Assembly: GCF_018143015.1 (NCBI RefSeq)
Contig: NC_054741.1
Location: 18,409,736-18,473,735 of the forward strand
DNA from: Lytechinus variegatus
Lineage: Eukaryota; Echinodermata; Echinoidea; Temnopleuroida; Toxopneustidae
Length of the DNA stretch: 64,000 nt
Direction: 5' to 3'
Shown: piece by piece, positions 24,355 to 36,139 of the stretch
How the letters are laid out: each line of letters begins with the position of its first letter
Position numbering within the stretch: position 1 is the stretch's first letter
Translations under genes and position numbers: made by a program
The notes under the pieces: generated by a model
Database searches by the model: none
What the model was told of the DNA's origin: nothing
Seen by the model: the letters and a program-made list of their open reading frames with translations, nothing else

Positions 24355-26721
24355 TCTTTTTTTTTCATATGAATACTCAATAAGCTCCTCTTTGTGCAAT
24401 GCCAGCTGAATATTGTTACAAAAGGCATGAAAAAATGAAGAGATCCAGACAGATTTGATGAATAAAATATTCTGTTTGAATATTAATTTCATTCAAAATT
24501 GATATTTCTTTTAACAAGCATGGTTTTCACTGATCAATATGCCTAAAAATATCTTGTTTATGATTTGCTGTGTTTGCTTTAGAACTCATGATTTTAGTGA
24601 TTTTCTTCTAATCTTAAAAATGTTTCTTTGTCTTTCCATGAAGCTTACTGGCTCTACTTGTGAAAGTGGTGTTGTAAAATGATTAAGTTGTCGCATCTGG
24701 TAAGAGTGCATATTCATTTCTATTTAAACACATGTTTTATTGAGTAAGTAAAGAGTAAGTTGATAAGTATTGTAAATTATAAGTATTTCTTTGATTGTCA
24801 TGGTTAAGTACTTAAAAGGAATAAATCTCTTTCGGGCACGAATGTATTTTGCGCAAAGTTAATGTTTTCTGGACTTCATATGGTAGATTTAATATGGAGA
24901 TGCAGTTTTGTTGGAATACTTTCAAAATAAATGAATTGCACTATTAAATTATTAATCCATGGAAAGTTATTTTTTTACAAGGATGGAAAATGGTGGATTT
25001 TGTGATAATTGACAATCAAAGTTATGATATAATTATACATTCAAAAACATTGATAGAAAAGGAGTTGTTTTGCCCTCTAGTTTGCTGCCATTGAAAAAGT
25101 AATTATATTGACAAAACAGTGTGTATATTATGCCACAATATTGGATATAAGTGTGCTAAGGAATCATATTGTGTATTGACAGTTATCTGTAATTCATTAC
25201 TCTATTTTATAAAAAAGTACTTTTGGGGCAGTTTATGCTAAAGAAAAGTAATGAACAATTTTTGAAAAGTGCCATATCATTTTTAGAATTTTTATGTTGT
25301 ATATTTCATCTCAAATTTGAAAGGTACTATGAACAGCAGAGAATGCCTATTTTCAGAGTTTATGTTGAATTGAATTTATTTATGAAAAAAAATAGATATA
25401 TTATTTCTGTAGAAGGTACAAAGGTGCCAATATAATGTGAGTACCTATATAGATACATGTGAGTAAAAAATAGTTTAGATAGGAAATTTCAAATTTTAAT
25501 ATGTATTTCAATATATTCAGGAAATATGATGGGCTATGTGATTAATTGTCATGCAAAAATTATTCAACGTTATTCAAGAGATATTCAGTGAAAATTCAAT
25601 GGGCATTCAGGGGATGATTGTAGCTAGAAAATCAAAAGATATGAAAGACATGAAAGATTCTAGTAATCATCTTTAAAGAAATTCAGTGATCATAATATTA
25701 AGGAACATGTTTTTTAAAGGTGTATAAATTTATCCGAGAAATATTGCCAGGTTTGAAGTAGAGTGTATGAGGGAGTTTTGGCAGTCGCGATGGGACTTAT
25801 TTTACAACATAGAAAATCTATTGTCATTTTAAGCCCTTAATGACAAAGCAGTCTTTGTCGTCGATCCAGCTCCCTTGCTGTTACCAAGATGAAGGACTTT
25901 GTTTCCTGAGGTTTACCCTTGTAAATTGTAGCACTAGTACTGGAGAAATGACAAGATTTATTTACAAAGCTTCATCGTCCATTGTGATCGTACTCTGAGA
26001 ACCACCATAGTCTGTCCTCCAGACTTTACATTACATACCTGTCACAGACGATTCAGTGATCGTAACGACATATTTGAAATTTTTTCATCAGCTTGGAATC
26101 CTACGACAACAAGCTTTTGGGGTTCGCCAATTTTCGACATAGCCCCTCAGCTATTCATTGTGAGTTGACGAGCATTTTCAATAGGGTTTCTATGTTGTGG
26201 AATCCTTTCCCGTCACGATTACGAAAACTTGCTACTTTCTACACGAAAATATGTCTTTCTTTTAGTCTCACATTACTTTAATTATATTTTAAGAAACAGT
26301 AAGTCGTTCCATATGTGTTAATAAGTGAGGTAGCATCCCTTTCTTTTGAAATGTATGACATGTAAGTGTATTGTTCTACACATATTGTGTTGTTTTCATA
26401 TTTTATGAATATGTGTAAGCATTTATCAAGTACTTTGTAGCAGATTTAGTTATCAGTGTATTTTTTTTAATGTTTACGTTTTTTAGTTTGTAGATGTTGT
26501 TCTGGCTTGTTGATGTTGTGGTACACAGTATATTGTTGTGTTGTGTCACTATTACATTACCTTGCTTCACGTTGCCTGCCTCCTCCTGCATGAACATCAA
26601 TGTGCTTGGAATGATCTGTTGTAAACCGACTGATGCATCTCAACCCGAGTCTTCTGTGACCTTTAACCTGATCTCACACGTTTGAATCAGCCAATCACAG
26701 ACTAACGTGCCCATCTCTCAG
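24355..26721. other. SOWAH intron or 3' flank, no exon seen
   Basis: AT-rich. Bases 25740-26280 are less biased and non-repetitive and could be a conserved non-coding segment. The ORFs here lack splice context. Confidence 0.35.
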
Positions 26722-26755
26722 TCTGATGAGGAACTTTTATCATTTTATCCCGCAG

Positions 26756-26898
26756 TGGAGGAGGAGGAAAAGGAGGAGCAGCGTGAAGAGGAGAAGTTTG
26801 AGCTGGTGGAAGAGCGCCACCGCCTGAACACACGGTTTGAACACAGCTTCTCATACAGCCTGAGCTGGCTCAATAAGAGCAGTGTTTTCTACTTTTGA
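26756..26898 (+). CDS. SOWAH: SOWAH alternative terminal exon
   Basis: Acceptor ...ttttatcccgcag, phase 1 in. It encodes an acidic run (EEEEKEEQREEEKFELVEER), then HRLNTRFEHSFSYSLSWLNK and SSVFYF, with TGA at 26896-26898. The phase matches the exits at 20902 and 22602, and no downstream donor is needed. The base composition and lack of stops argue for real coding sequence. It could instead be the last exon of an unrelated small gene; joining to SOWAH is inferred from phase and position. A second in-frame acceptor lies at 26720-26721. Confidence 0.55.
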
Positions 26899-27104
26899 AA
26901 TTCCCAGTTTTTGTTTTATTTATTTAACTTGAAAAACACATTTTTGATGACCGTAATGAGGTAGTGTGCTGCAGCTAATATTCTTAAAGTGTGGGAACGA
27001 TTATATGTTGCTACAAATAAACTCCACTCTGTACACTCCTCAATACTTTCATAAACGGTCACTCCAATGTATGTGTACTTAATTGTTAAATAGAAATTGT
27101 AAAT

Positions 27105-27110
27105 AATAAA
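27105..27110 (+). terminator. Putative poly(A) signal, middle SOWAH form
   Basis: AATAAA about 210 bp after the stop at 26898. The hexamer is common by chance in AT-rich DNA. Confidence 0.3.
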
Positions 27111-29926
27111 AATGTACATTTGTAGCATAGAGATATATATCTAATACCTCAAAATGGAGGGGTTTATTTCTTCAAAATCTCATTGTGTAATATTAAAGAG
27201 TATTTTCTATAATGGTTTGAATTATCTTGAAAATTCCTTTTAGGAAGGGGGTCTTTAGAAATGTACTGGTATCTTGCTTTGGTTCAGAAATTGGTTTATG
27301 AAATTTGTGGGACAGGAGTATTGTGATTTCTTCACTTGTAAGCTTTAACTGTATTTTTATTTCTCCATTATTTTTTAGTGGATGTATACTCAATTTGAAT
27401 GTAGTACTTGTCATAATCTTGTGTTGGACCTCAAAACTACTGTATGTTATTAGTTTATTTTGAATGATAAAAAGTATTGTCATTGCTATTTACCTGAAGC
27501 CTTCATTGATTTGAAAATGAAGAAATCTTGTTTACTCTTTTACTTACAAAAAATAAATTTCAATTTCTGGTTAGAAACACTAGTCAAGCATTCTTTTGGA
27601 GCACCCCCCCCCCCCATCCTCTGTAATGTTATTACAATGCTTGAGTGCTGATTAGGAGTATTGCGGGCAAATAACACATCTCTTTTTGTCTGTATTTCAA
27701 TATTCTTCCTGTGGTTAAAAATATTGTAATTATGCCATCAGTTCACACTAGAGCTAAATTTCACTGTCATCAACATGACCTTGATAAGGCTTCAATGACA
27801 TGAGCAGCGACCCTGTTCAAACTAGTCTGTTAGCATGTTTCAAGACATGGGAGAAATGCTTTTCCTTTTTAGCTTGGAGGAGGGATATAAAATTAGATAA
27901 ATTGTAATTACATTGGGAATGTATTAGTTTTTATTCTACATTTGGGTTGTGCGGTCAATTGTATTATAGAATTTGTTTCTGTTTTTTACATTAAGATTAA
28001 TAATTTTAATATGAATATTGGTTTACCGGTAGTGGTTTTTTTGTATAGTGGTAAGCTAGCATATGTATGAACTACACCTCTGTTTGAATCAAGTTTCCAT
28101 TATCAATAATATTGATATACCAAGTGTTGGTACATCTTATTGGTATTGCATTTTACATTGTTGCTAATGGCTTTCAACTGTTTGCTGGCTTGCTAATGTA
28201 GCTTTCTCAGAGAGTAGATATGTAAATCATCCCAAAGTTTTAGGAGCTTAAAATAGGATTATTTTGTGAATCTGAACACCAGTCTAAGATTTATCCATCA
28301 CCACCACCATCATCCCATCCTCACGGGCGGGGCGTGTCCTCCAGCGCAGCATCAGCAAGGACCTTGAACCCTGATTCCACTCTACCAGATAGGTTATGCA
28401 CTTTTCCCTCGCCCCTATCAAACCATCTGCTCCGTGGCAATCAGGGGAGCAAGAAAAACCCCTCGTTGTGTCTCTCAATTAGCCCGAGCTGTACCACTCC
28501 CAGTCTAACAATTGATGTCATAATTTTGGCCTTGTGTCTCCGAGCCTGATGAAGGGAACAGATTTGTGTCAAAATCAAGCTGTCACTCACCCCTGGAGGT
28601 CAGCGAGGGGTCATGAGAGTCAGGAGCACGTTCCCTAATCTCGTTAATGAACTTGAAGTTTTTTCAGTCGGGATGTGAATTGATGACATAATTTTGTCTT
28701 GATGCTAATTTTGGGCCCTTTTGTTTGATAGTTTAGAAAGAACCATAATATTGGTAGGCGATGGGTATTTATTTCTTTAAAAAAAATGAACTTGGGAGTT
28801 TTTTAATTTGGGATGTACATGTAAATGAAGACATAATCTAGTCTTGATACTTGTTTGGGATGCACTTTTACCTCAATGATTTGGAATTTCACAAGAAAAT
28901 GAAAATGATGGGAGGTGATAGATATTTCTTCTTCAATTTTTCTTAAACAGTACTTGCACAGTACTGATGACAAAAAGAACAGACATTAGTTTGTTTGTGT
29001 TTTTTTAATTCAAATAAATTTTTTTTGTAGTTTTTATTTGTTTCTAGATTGTTAGAACTGCTGGTATGCCAGCCCACACCACTATGTTAATTACATGTAG
29101 TACTGTAACTTTGATTTTCACATAATTAAGACCATTGTTGTGTAAATTTAAAATGTAGTATATGTATGTAGACCATGTTTATGTATTTCTGATTCTTCTG
29201 TATGGACATGTACATGGAATTCTTGCCACCGAGTCATTTCAAGAATATGTTCATCATATTTATCTGGAAATGAATTATTTCACAAAAATGGTATGATATG
29301 GTATACTGCACATGTTTCAATGGAAAATTGATGAATCTGTAGTTACATGCATTCTTGTGATATGCCCTCCTGTCATTTATGAATATGAAAGATGTATTCT
29401 TTTAAAGTTTAAAAGGCTTAAGAGAGACTGTAGTAGAGGCTTCATTATACACCATGGTTATAAAAGAGAATGGTCTTGAAAAAAACTTACTGAACATGCT
29501 TTCCAGTTGCCGATTTCAAACAGTTATAATCAAATGCAGCTTGATTTTTAAACAATTGCATACACGGGACTTGTTTTAGATTTGTTTAAATGCAACCTTT
29601 TATTAACAACGGGCCACAGAAAACAAGAAGAAAAAGCATAGTGAAAGGTTGAGCATTTTTTTAAAGGAAAGGTTTCATGGTGTATCATTAGGCCTCTAAT
29701 CTCAGGAACATGAATTGTGGTAAAACATGCTGAAAAAATGTAAAAAAAAAAAAAAAAAAGGATTACTAACCCTCAATAACACTTCTTGATATTAACCTGC
29801 TGAATAAAGAAATATCTAATTCCTCTAAAAATAATAAAAACAAGTGCACACATGGCTCTAAAAAGAATGCATGTAGCATTTCCATTTATTTGAAAATAGG
29901 ATAAAAGAGCACTGTTGATTAAAGTA

Positions 29927-30447
29927 TGTTGCTCAAGAGCGTAGGTGCCTTGGCCAGGGAGGGAACCAAACCTAGACTTTGGTGCGTCGAGCCAGGTGCC
30001 TTAAGGCCACCGCACACCTTACAACTGTTCACGATCCGATTTTGGAACAAATCGCATTTTGCTCATTTTCTGAAAATGTGAATGGAACATATCATTTTCT
30101 TTGAGGATGAAATTAATTGAAAGAATACTAATATAACCATTTTGAAAGATTGTAAGCCTTTATTTTGGAGTAAAGGCCAAATTAGTTTCAAATCATAGCC
30201 AATCGTACGACTGCTATGACGTCATTACGACTAGATTTTAAATTTGCTTTTATTCTAAGAAGGATGATAGCATAGTCACAGATTTGAACATTGGTATTCG
30301 TACGATGATTTTGAACATTACAGAAAGGTATTCCAAGTCTCAATATTAGCATCAAATTCTACTACGTTTTATTCCAAAATTGAGTCGCAGACCAATCGTA
30401 AGGTGTGCGGTCGCCTTTAGACCACTTGGCCACGGCAACTCCTATTG
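29927..30447. mobile_element. tRNA-type SINE fragment split by a MITE
   Basis: Bases 29927-30003 and 30417-30447 together read as one repeat fragment (GTAGGTGCCTTGGCCAGGGA through a remnant tRNA-like region to GACCACTTGGCCACGGC). The two halves are separated by a complete MITE at 30004-30416 and rejoin cleanly at a duplicated TTA. Confidence 0.6.
30004..30416. mobile_element. Harbinger-like MITE with TTA duplication
   Basis: A 413-bp element starting AGGCCACCGCACACCTTAC and ending GTAAGGTGTGCGGTCGCCT, flanked by TTA on both sides (30001-30003 and 30417-30419). Three-base TWA duplications are typical of PIF/Harbinger elements. It is non-coding. Confidence 0.75.
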
Positions 30448-31399
30448 ATTTTGTATAGGGTTCACCCAGATCATGTAGAAAACAGGTCAAAGAAGATGCG
30501 TTTTGTATTAATCCATGTTATGTTACATATTTTACTAATTTCATCCACTAAAAGTGCTTAAGAGCTGGAGAAAGAATTATATATTGTTTGTATTTTACTG
30601 AACCATTTGATTAATCAAATACATATTCACTGGGCTTGGGCCAAGCAAAATGTAAAAAGAAGAAACATTGTATTAGTGTTTTCATTGATTTACTAACACC
30701 TTGTTTCTCTACGACTATGTTGTATTGGACTCTAATCCTGTTGGGGTATTTTTTAACATGTGTGACTGTTGGTGTGATTTTCCTATTTGGGGTATAGATT
30801 GAAAGTTTCATCAGAAAATTTGAGAGACAATTGAAGAAAAACAATGAAAAATACCAAAAGGTTCATCAGGAGATACAATTACCAACTCTGATTTTGAAAA
30901 GACTGAAATGCAAAGAGTTTGAGTCTTCTTAGGGCACGTTTAATTTTCAGGATACACTTGTACACACACAGACTTTGGTTATCCAATGTTTTTCCCGGGG
31001 AAATCTAACACTTAAAATTACTTCAACCATTCTTAGACCTATTGCTGATCTGAGGTAAATGTGTATGACCATGTTTTCTTTGGTTTTCTCAGTTTTCTGG
31101 CCTCCTTTGGAGATGATTCCTAATCAATTCTCTCTTTTTTTTGCCAATGTGATGGTTGATATGAAGTGGAATTGACTGGTGGCATGAGCTTGATTTTAAA
31201 ATTGCTCACAAGCAAAAAAAAAAAGAAAAGAAAAATCAGTTTATAAAGATATTTTGATATTTAAAAGAGGTCATTTTTTGCTGCATTATTCCTTATTGCT
31301 CCTGCACACTGTCGGAAACTGTTTGAAATATTGTTGTTTGTGGGGTATGTGCTTTGGATATATGAATGTGGACAACCTAAAAGCTATTGTTCCTTTCAG

Positions 31400-31428
31400 T
31401 ATTATCCTTCTTTCACCCATGTTCACAG
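31400..31428 (+). CDS. Possible SOWAH cassette exon (frame-breaking)
   Basis: 29 nt between a good acceptor (ttcctttcag) and a consensus donor (gtgagt). Entered in phase 1 it encodes LLSFFHPCSQ and leaves in phase 0, so the next exon (32983) would terminate at once. If used it is a poison exon; otherwise it is a chance pair of splice sites. Confidence 0.25.
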
Positions 31429-31482
31429 GTGAGTAACCATTATATACATATATATCTTTCCCTCCCTTACTCTGAAATCAGG

Positions 31483-31583
31483 GGGGTGTTTCATGAAACA
31501 AATGGCAATTTTCACTGTTATAAGCTACTGAAATCCTTGCATCTGATTGGCTGTATGCAAGATTGCTTCATGAAACATGCCCC
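31483..31583. mobile_element. Short palindromic repeat
   Basis: A roughly 101-bp block with ends GGGGTGTTTCATGAAAC and GCTTCATGAAACATGCCCC that are inverted copies. It is probably a small MITE. Confidence 0.55.
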
Positions 31584-32982
31584 AGACTCCATACTAACAT
31601 GCATGTCTCTCATCCATGTCGTTCTTCCCATTTTTTTCAATAACGGTGTAGTTTCACGCAGTAACCCTAACCCGCGACACCCAACCTTCACATGCTGTTA
31701 GCCGGCAGATTCAATCACTTTATCTCATTCTACAGAGCACTCATATTGCCTGTCATATCGACAGACGAACATATAGTGTGTAGGTCTTCATATAATATAG
31801 AGCACATCGATATCACAAGTTTACGATTTTAGGTGTTTGTTAGAAATACATGACAATTGTGGAACGTTTATTATTTACTAGCTGTAAATGTATTGGGGCT
31901 CTAAATGTAAATTATCTTACATTGGTTTTTGATACAGCAGAGAGTAAAGGTTCAACTCTCGTGATGGGAGATTTTATAAGTCCTTCTAGTGTGTAAAAGT
32001 TATTTCTTCACATTTTTCCACATTGGTTAGGATGTACACCTATTCAGCTTTAAAGAGCATTTATTTTCACTATAATCACATTTTGTGGATGAATTGAAAC
32101 ATTTGTTTGGCCCACATTTATCCAGGTTAGACAATCTTACTCTTGTTAAAGTTTTTCAAACATCTTCGTTTTAGGAGTGGGTGATAAATGCTACTTTTTA
32201 TATCCCCCTCTGACCACTTTTTCCCCTCTAACTTCACGATAAGATTGTACATGGCATTCTGATACACAATGCTTTCACACACACTTACTTGAACCAATAG
32301 TTTTTCTTACCTTTTTCAATGTTTCAGTTTTAGTCTAACTGCATTGCTCATAATTGATTTGGGGTTATTATTTTTATTGTTTTTTTTTCTTTGAATGCTA
32401 AATTTACATCTACCATATGGTCCTTCCTTTAGAAAGTGAATCAAATTTTAAGTAGGTTTCATCTTTCGTGACTGCATTATGGAGTGAAAGATTATTTTTT
32501 TAATAGGTGAACTTCAAATTGTTTGAATCCTTTGATTATCATTTGCTATATATCAAACACAAATGAGATCAACATTTCATTCTGCAAATTCATTTGTTTT
32601 TATTTTTTATTCCAAGACTTGCTTGATGCTATCTAATAATCAACACAAATACAGCTTTGCTTCTAATTCTTTGGCATCAATAATTTGCAATTATCTTGAC
32701 GTGATTTTAGATACTTGAAAACACTATTCAATCAAGTCCAGAATAAAACTTGCAGCTCTATGATATGAAAATCTCCTAAAGATTTTTTTGAATTGCAATT
32801 GAGAAAGTTACATTATTTTAGTTTTTCCAGAATATAGGAATATCTATTTCACTTTATAGTAATATACACTATTCTTCATTTCTTGACTGTGTTAACAAGC
32901 AAGTTAAATGGATAATTGAACATACAGGGAATGTGTCACATCATCAGTGCTTATTTTATCTTTTTTTCCTTTTCATTTACAG

Positions 32983-33006
32983 AAATGATGTTTGGACAGT
33001 CCACAG
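32983..33006 (+). CDS. SOWAH: SOWAH 24-nt micro-exon
   Basis: Preceded by an excellent pyrimidine tract (cttttttttccttttcatttacag-like) and followed by gtaagag. In phase 1 it adds eight residues and leaves in phase 1, giving QMMFGQST then Ala at the junction with 34103. It is therefore a symmetric micro-exon that can be included or skipped without frameshift. Confidence 0.6.
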
Positions 33007-34102
33007 GTAAGAGTATATGGAAACAGTGAGTTATAAGGTCAATGTTTGTAAAACAAGCAAAAAATAAAATAGAAATGAAAAGTATAAAAAAAAATTGGGA
33101 TTTTGCTATATTTCAATTAAATGTTGTTGTAACTATACCATCTTTGGCCCAGTCTTAAAAGGGATATTAATCAACTATGGAAAGCTAGCTTCAAAGTAAC
33201 TTGTTATCCTATAGCCTGTATATGATGAATTATAACATTGGCTTTCCATAGTTTTCATTTCGCATAAAGAGGGCACCCAGATTTAAAGAAATTGAGATAT
33301 ACATACAAATGATCAAGCAGACTAATGGATATTCTGAAAGTTATGGTCACTATGGTATGGTTCTTCATATTAATAATCATAATATTCCTTTTCATATTGC
33401 AATTTATCCATCAGAATAATGTCTCCCAGCCCTTTTTGGGGCAAAATCAGTATTTGTTGTTTTTTAAGCAGTAACATATTTTTTCAATATATATATATTT
33501 ATGTCTTTAAGAAATTAAGAAGATCAAATAAAGATTTAATCTCACACACACGCACATGTGTAACTGTGTACTATTAAAATATATGAACTTCTGAACTTTC
33601 TTGTATCATCAACTATTGCTCTGGAGTACTGAGTGGTAATGAAAACATGAACAAATTAACCTGTCGAGGGGGTGGTTAATTGATATCATTAGATGGATGT
33701 GGGGGTAAATTAGAATCATTTAGATGGTATACCAATCAAGTTTTACAACATGATGTCAAATTTACTAATATCATTAGAGACCCTGTATTCTTTTGTGCCT
33801 GTCCGCTCATATCTAAATATCTTGTTTAAGACCAACACAGCAATCTAAAGGTGTTTACAGGTGTGATACCTATTGATTTATGTTTGATCAAGGGTCCGTT
33901 ACAGAAATAGTTATGCTCAAATGTAATTCAAGCACTTCAGCACATATCCGTAGTATGCACTTTTGATTTGTTTAAAATCAGTTTCTGCAATGAGCCTTTG
34001 GTATATCTTAGCTGTTCGCAATTATCAAATGAGAAGTGAATTCCAATCAACAACTATCCTATTTAGTTAATTTAATAATTTAATGATTTTTTTTTGGCAC
34101 AG

Positions 34103-34338
34103 CGGAAGTAATCCAACCCCACACCCTCGCGTCACTGGCTGAACCAAAGCAAGAAGAGAAGCGTCATTCCAAGATAGGCTCCCTCCTACGCTCTTCCTTC
34201 AGGCATTCCTTCAGACTTTGGGGATCAGCGGAGAATCTTGAAGACAAAGATCACAAGAGGGATAGGACGCCCCCTGTGACCCCGCCCCCTTCACCTAGGA
34301 GCAGACCAAAGAATAGTGTCAATCATAGCCAGTCTTTG
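34103..34338 (+). CDS. SOWAH: SOWAH exon: basic Ser/Pro-rich region
   Basis: 236 nt after ...ttttggcacag, phase 1 in and phase 0 out, before gtaaga. It encodes EVIQPHTLASLAEPKQEEK, then KIGSLLRSSFRHSFRLWGSA, and a Pro-rich TPPVTPPPSPRSRPK. It is clearly coding by its GC content and absence of stops in one frame only. The region is likely disordered, with arginine/serine patches and proline-directed phosphorylation-type sites. Confidence 0.7.
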
Positions 34339-34959
34339 GTAAGATTTCTGATTTATTTGTAGTCAGTATTTCTCTTAAACTCAGTGGAAAACTATTACAA
34401 GAAAATCAATCAGGTGCTGAGAAGACATACATGAATATGCAGTGTCTGTTCAATAATATTGGAGTGATATTTCAACAATTATAATGCATCATGTATTAGT
34501 AATGAAAAGGATAATGTAGTCATTACTTCGTACCACTGCATTTGGATAAATGCCAGAGTCACACTGGCTAAACTGACCCCAGACTGACCAGACCTATTAC
34601 ATTATTTACAATGGCGTACCATTAGTCAGTTCTGAAGTCAATTTTGTTGGTTTAACATAACTAAGTATCAAGTACAGTTCTCGAGAATTTGTTGGAATGT
34701 CAAGAATATTATTTGATGTTGCCAGGGCAACAAAGAAAAATAAGGAATTGCTGTATATCTCCATCTCAAGAATGATTATGGAACTATTAAAACACTTTAA
34801 AATTTGTGAAGATGTGAATGTGATGAAGTACTTCTCAGCCAAAACACTGAATCAGTACAGTATGCTTTTATTTTACAATGTTAATCTCAAGAGCAAAGTT
34901 TGTAATGTGGTAAAAGGACCATCATGTTATCGAGTTTTATGTATCTCTTTTTCTTACAG

Positions 34960-35033
34960 TTGATGCCCCCTCCCTCAGGTTACACTGTACCTAACAGGAG
35001 TAGAAAATTAAGGAGTTCATCAGATAAAGACAG
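34960..35033 (+). CDS. SOWAH: SOWAH exon: Ser/Arg-rich linker
   Basis: 74 nt after tttttcttacag, phase 0 in and phase 2 out, before gtaatc. It encodes LMPPPSGYTVPNRSRKLRSS and then SDKD. The codon split with the last exon gives Arg. Confidence 0.65.
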
Positions 35034-35070
35034 GTAATCAATCGTTAAAAATATAAGATATTTTTTTATA

Positions 35071-35210
35071 ATCTGGGGCCAGTAACGCAAAGCTTAGCAA
35101 TGATCGTAGATACGTTTTTCCACGATTGATAACATTGACTACAATGTATAATCAGTCGTAATAATCAAGCGTACGATTGATTGCTAACCTTTGTGTTACG
35201 GGACCCAGAT
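35071..35210. mobile_element. 140-bp MITE, ATCTGGGGCC ends
   Basis: Starts ATCTGGGGCCAGTAACGCAA and ends TTACGGGACCCAGAT. Internal inverted matches include AAGCTTAGCAATGATCGTA against TACGATTGATTGCTAACCT. It lies 37 bp after the donor at 35033, within the last SOWAH intron. Confidence 0.7.
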
Positions 35211-36066
35211 CATCACTCCCGGACAGGGTTCATTCCACTGACATAAATCCTTGCATCACACCTCTTGTTCCAGGGGGAATGATCCATCCCCTCACTTGAA
35301 TAGCATGATGCCACTGATTTATGCCCGTGCTCCATTTATGCTTATTTCGAACAAATAATAACATAATGATGCCTTAGCTGCTTCCATATTGTCAAAATTC
35401 TGTCTCAAATATGTATAATGATGTTATTAGGTTATGTTTTATAATGTATTAAGGTTCAATATGATTGTTTTTCCTTCTCTCTCTCTCTGTTTCATAATGC
35501 ATTTTAAGCGCTAAGAGACTTAACTGTAATTTGCGGTTTATACAAATTAAGTATGGGGGGAGGTTAATTTTACTCATTTTTATTCTCTTTTTTGTGGAGG
35601 ATGGCAATATATCACATAATCCAATACAATTAATGAGTGCAGCTGTCTTTGAACTTGTCAACAGACAATAAGACAAAGATTTACTCATGAAAAAAAATGT
35701 GACAGGGTTGCATTTTTGTCCATTAAAATTGTTATTTATTTTTATTTCCTCTGCGTCTGTACACAAGAAATATACTAATGACCATAATTCACAAATTAAT
35801 TCAATGAAATCATTTGTGCAATGAAAATGCAGAATTAAATAACACAGTTGTTGATAATATTCAATTAGAGTATGTCCCTTCCATACATCTAAAGTAGAAT
35901 AGTGCAGTACATGATTTACCAAAACTTATTGAAAAACACATTTCAATTAAAAAACTGCTTATTTCTATCAAGACATAATCTGATGTAACCAGATACCAGT
36001 ACCCTATACTTTTGCTTTTTCCCCTAGATTGATTTTTATTTTTCATATTTCTCTGTTTTTTTACAG

Positions 36067-36139
36067 ATCTGAGACGATGAGAAAAAGTGAATCTGATCCT
36101 GATATGATGGTGGAGACTACACCTACTACCTATGTCTGA
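36067..36139 (+). CDS. SOWAH: SOWAH last exon, long form
   Basis: After ctgtttttttacag, phase 2 in. It encodes (R)SETMRKSESDPDMMVETTP and TTYV, with TGA at 36137-36139. The protein ends T-T-Y-V, which fits a class I PDZ-binding C-terminus (S/T-x-hydrophobic). Confidence 0.65.

Larger units (their letters stand above)
27111..32982. other. SOWAH intron, mostly unique AT-rich DNA
   Basis: Apart from the repeats listed separately, only one cassette-like exon was noticed (31400-31428). Bases 28290-28680 are GC-richer and non-repetitive and could be a regulatory element. Confidence 0.35.
12833..36139 (+). other. SOWAH: SOWAH-family ankyrin-repeat gene, gene model
   Basis: A sosondowah (SOWAH) family gene encoding an ankyrin-repeat protein of poorly known biochemical function. 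Visible exons: 12833-12919, 19688-19693, 20830-20902, 22522-22602 (or read on to a stop at 22844), 26756-26898 (alternative end), 32983-33006, 34103-34338, 34960-35033 and 36067-36139. Spliced, the ankyrin part runs SALHWGAKHG, then QG, GYTPLHVAAMH, then HADINKRDFSGRKPRHYL. Its residue spacing in the second repeat matches human SOWAHC (ALHLAAMHG, DADVDIRDYSGKKASQYL). The N-terminal SOWAH domain and start codon were not found and probably lie 5' of the window. All junctions from 20902 onward are phase 1 until 34103, so different 3' modules can be joined without frameshift. Which of the four vertebrate SOWAH paralogues is closest cannot be decided. Confidence 0.8.

Noticed and set aside
28342..28389. 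Possible SOWAH exon reading RSISKDLEP then stop
   Set aside because: Only nine residues in one frame, immediate stops in the others; splice borders are weak.
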